DNA of 37,500 nt from Paulinella micropora (Eukaryota; Cercozoa; Imbricatea; Euglyphida; Paulinellidae). Made by a program: the position numbers and the translations under genes. Position 1 is the first letter of the stretch; every line of letters starts with the position of its first letter. The stretch covers positions 1 through 37,500 of the forward strand of contig WBZZ01006461.1 in the NCBI GenBank assembly GCA_019918135.1, written 5' to 3'. Below are positions 37,091 to 37,500 of this stretch, piece by piece. The notes under the pieces are model-generated. The model was not told the origin of the DNA. It did not search any database and saw nothing but the letters and a program-made list of their open reading frames with translations.

Positions 37091-37500
37091 ATTTAGTAAA
37101 TTAACTCCTGTTATATTCTTCCTTCCCATACTAATATTGCCGAATTCATCAACATTTATCGGAAAGGTTTTATTTACCCAGTTTATTGAATTATATGTTA
37201 GATAACTATTCATTGCTATTGGTGCGGTTATAACCACATCTGAAAGTGTATCAATTGAACCAAGTGCTGTATTCTTCCATTTGCATTCTACATTGTTGTA
37301 AGTTAAGTATTGTCCGCTCGCTTGTGCAAATATGTTTGTGTCTATCAAATTATATAAACTGGTTTGGTGCGGATTGGAAGTATTGCTTCTGTGTTGAGTT
37401 GAGGCTTTGACTTCGTCATTATCCCTTACTCGTTGCTCTGTGTAGTATAAATTTTTTCCTTCTTTGATATCAGTCGTTGATTTTAAAGCGAGACGTGTGT
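37083..37500 (-). pseudogene. Tail-fibre-like protein, N-terminal part (runs off the window)
   Basis: Open on the minus strand from the window edge to a stop just past the junction. It carries TRLALKSTTDIKEGKNLYYT followed by EQRVRDND, a motif common in phage and prophage fibre proteins, and a repeat-like segment GSIDTLSDVVITAPIAMNSY whose pattern (S-D-V-x-I-T) recurs in the plus-strand part as SDVTITGFPADN. The true start lies beyond 37500. Coding character ends at 37082-37090, where the rest of the fibre (32806 onward, plus strand) would join in frame. Confidence 0.7.

Overview
This looks like eukaryotic nuclear DNA carrying two quite different blocks of endogenous virus-like genes. The eukaryotic character comes from tRNA-derived SINEs with TAA-repeat tails, a spliced cut-and-paste transposase gene, long microsatellites and minisatellites, and AATAAA signals at gene ends. 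I cannot name the host; a protist is an inference from the viral content. No ordinary host housekeeping gene and no true tRNA or rRNA gene was recognised.

Layout. (1) 1-2000: at least five tRNA-derived SINE copies on the minus strand, separated by (TAA)n tails, then a second TAA-flanked repeat. (2) 2000-6200: a damaged Tnp2/DUF4218-type (CACTA/EnSpm-like) transposase gene on the minus strand, with a 1.6-kb minisatellite in an intron. (3) 6200-10200: gene-poor repeats: CATACCCC-rich units, (GA)n, (GTA)n and dispersed splice-acceptor-like cassettes. (4) about 10.3-28.4 kb: a GC-rich, nearly intron-free, mostly minus-strand block. It holds an archaeo-eukaryotic primase (PrimPol/UL52-like), a MYND zinc-finger gene, a leucine-rich-repeat protein, a broken F-box/LRR gene, a degenerate protein kinase, a 1348-residue orphan with an acidic tract, several orphans with zinc-binding patterns, and a possible heliorhodopsin fragment. 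Intergenic spaces carry G/C homopolymers, GA/CT tracts and hairpins. The content resembles an endogenised large DNA virus (giant virus or mirusvirus-like), but no capsid or polymerase gene is in view to prove it. (5) 28.46-37.5 kb: an AT-rich Polinton-like virus/virophage-type element. It carries a truncated capsid start, penton, adenain-like protease, small basic proteins, a packaging ATPase, a tail-fibre-like protein with an S74 chaperone domain, and small membrane and secreted proteins.

The most striking structure is in region 5. The packaging ATPase and the fibre gene are each split in two, with their halves on opposite strands about 4.3 kb apart. Both splits lie at the same pair of short inverted repeats (32798-32805 and 37082-37090). 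Undoing one inversion between those sites would bring both genes back together with the reading frame kept at each joint. It would also put almost every gene of the element on one strand in the usual ATPase-protease-penton-capsid order. The element also has nonsense codons and frameshifts, so it appears to be an old, decaying copy. A second unusual feature is a roughly 130-bp cassette (stop codon, 3' hairpin, spacer, AT-rich promoter-like sequence, start codon) shared almost verbatim by two different gene boundaries of the element.
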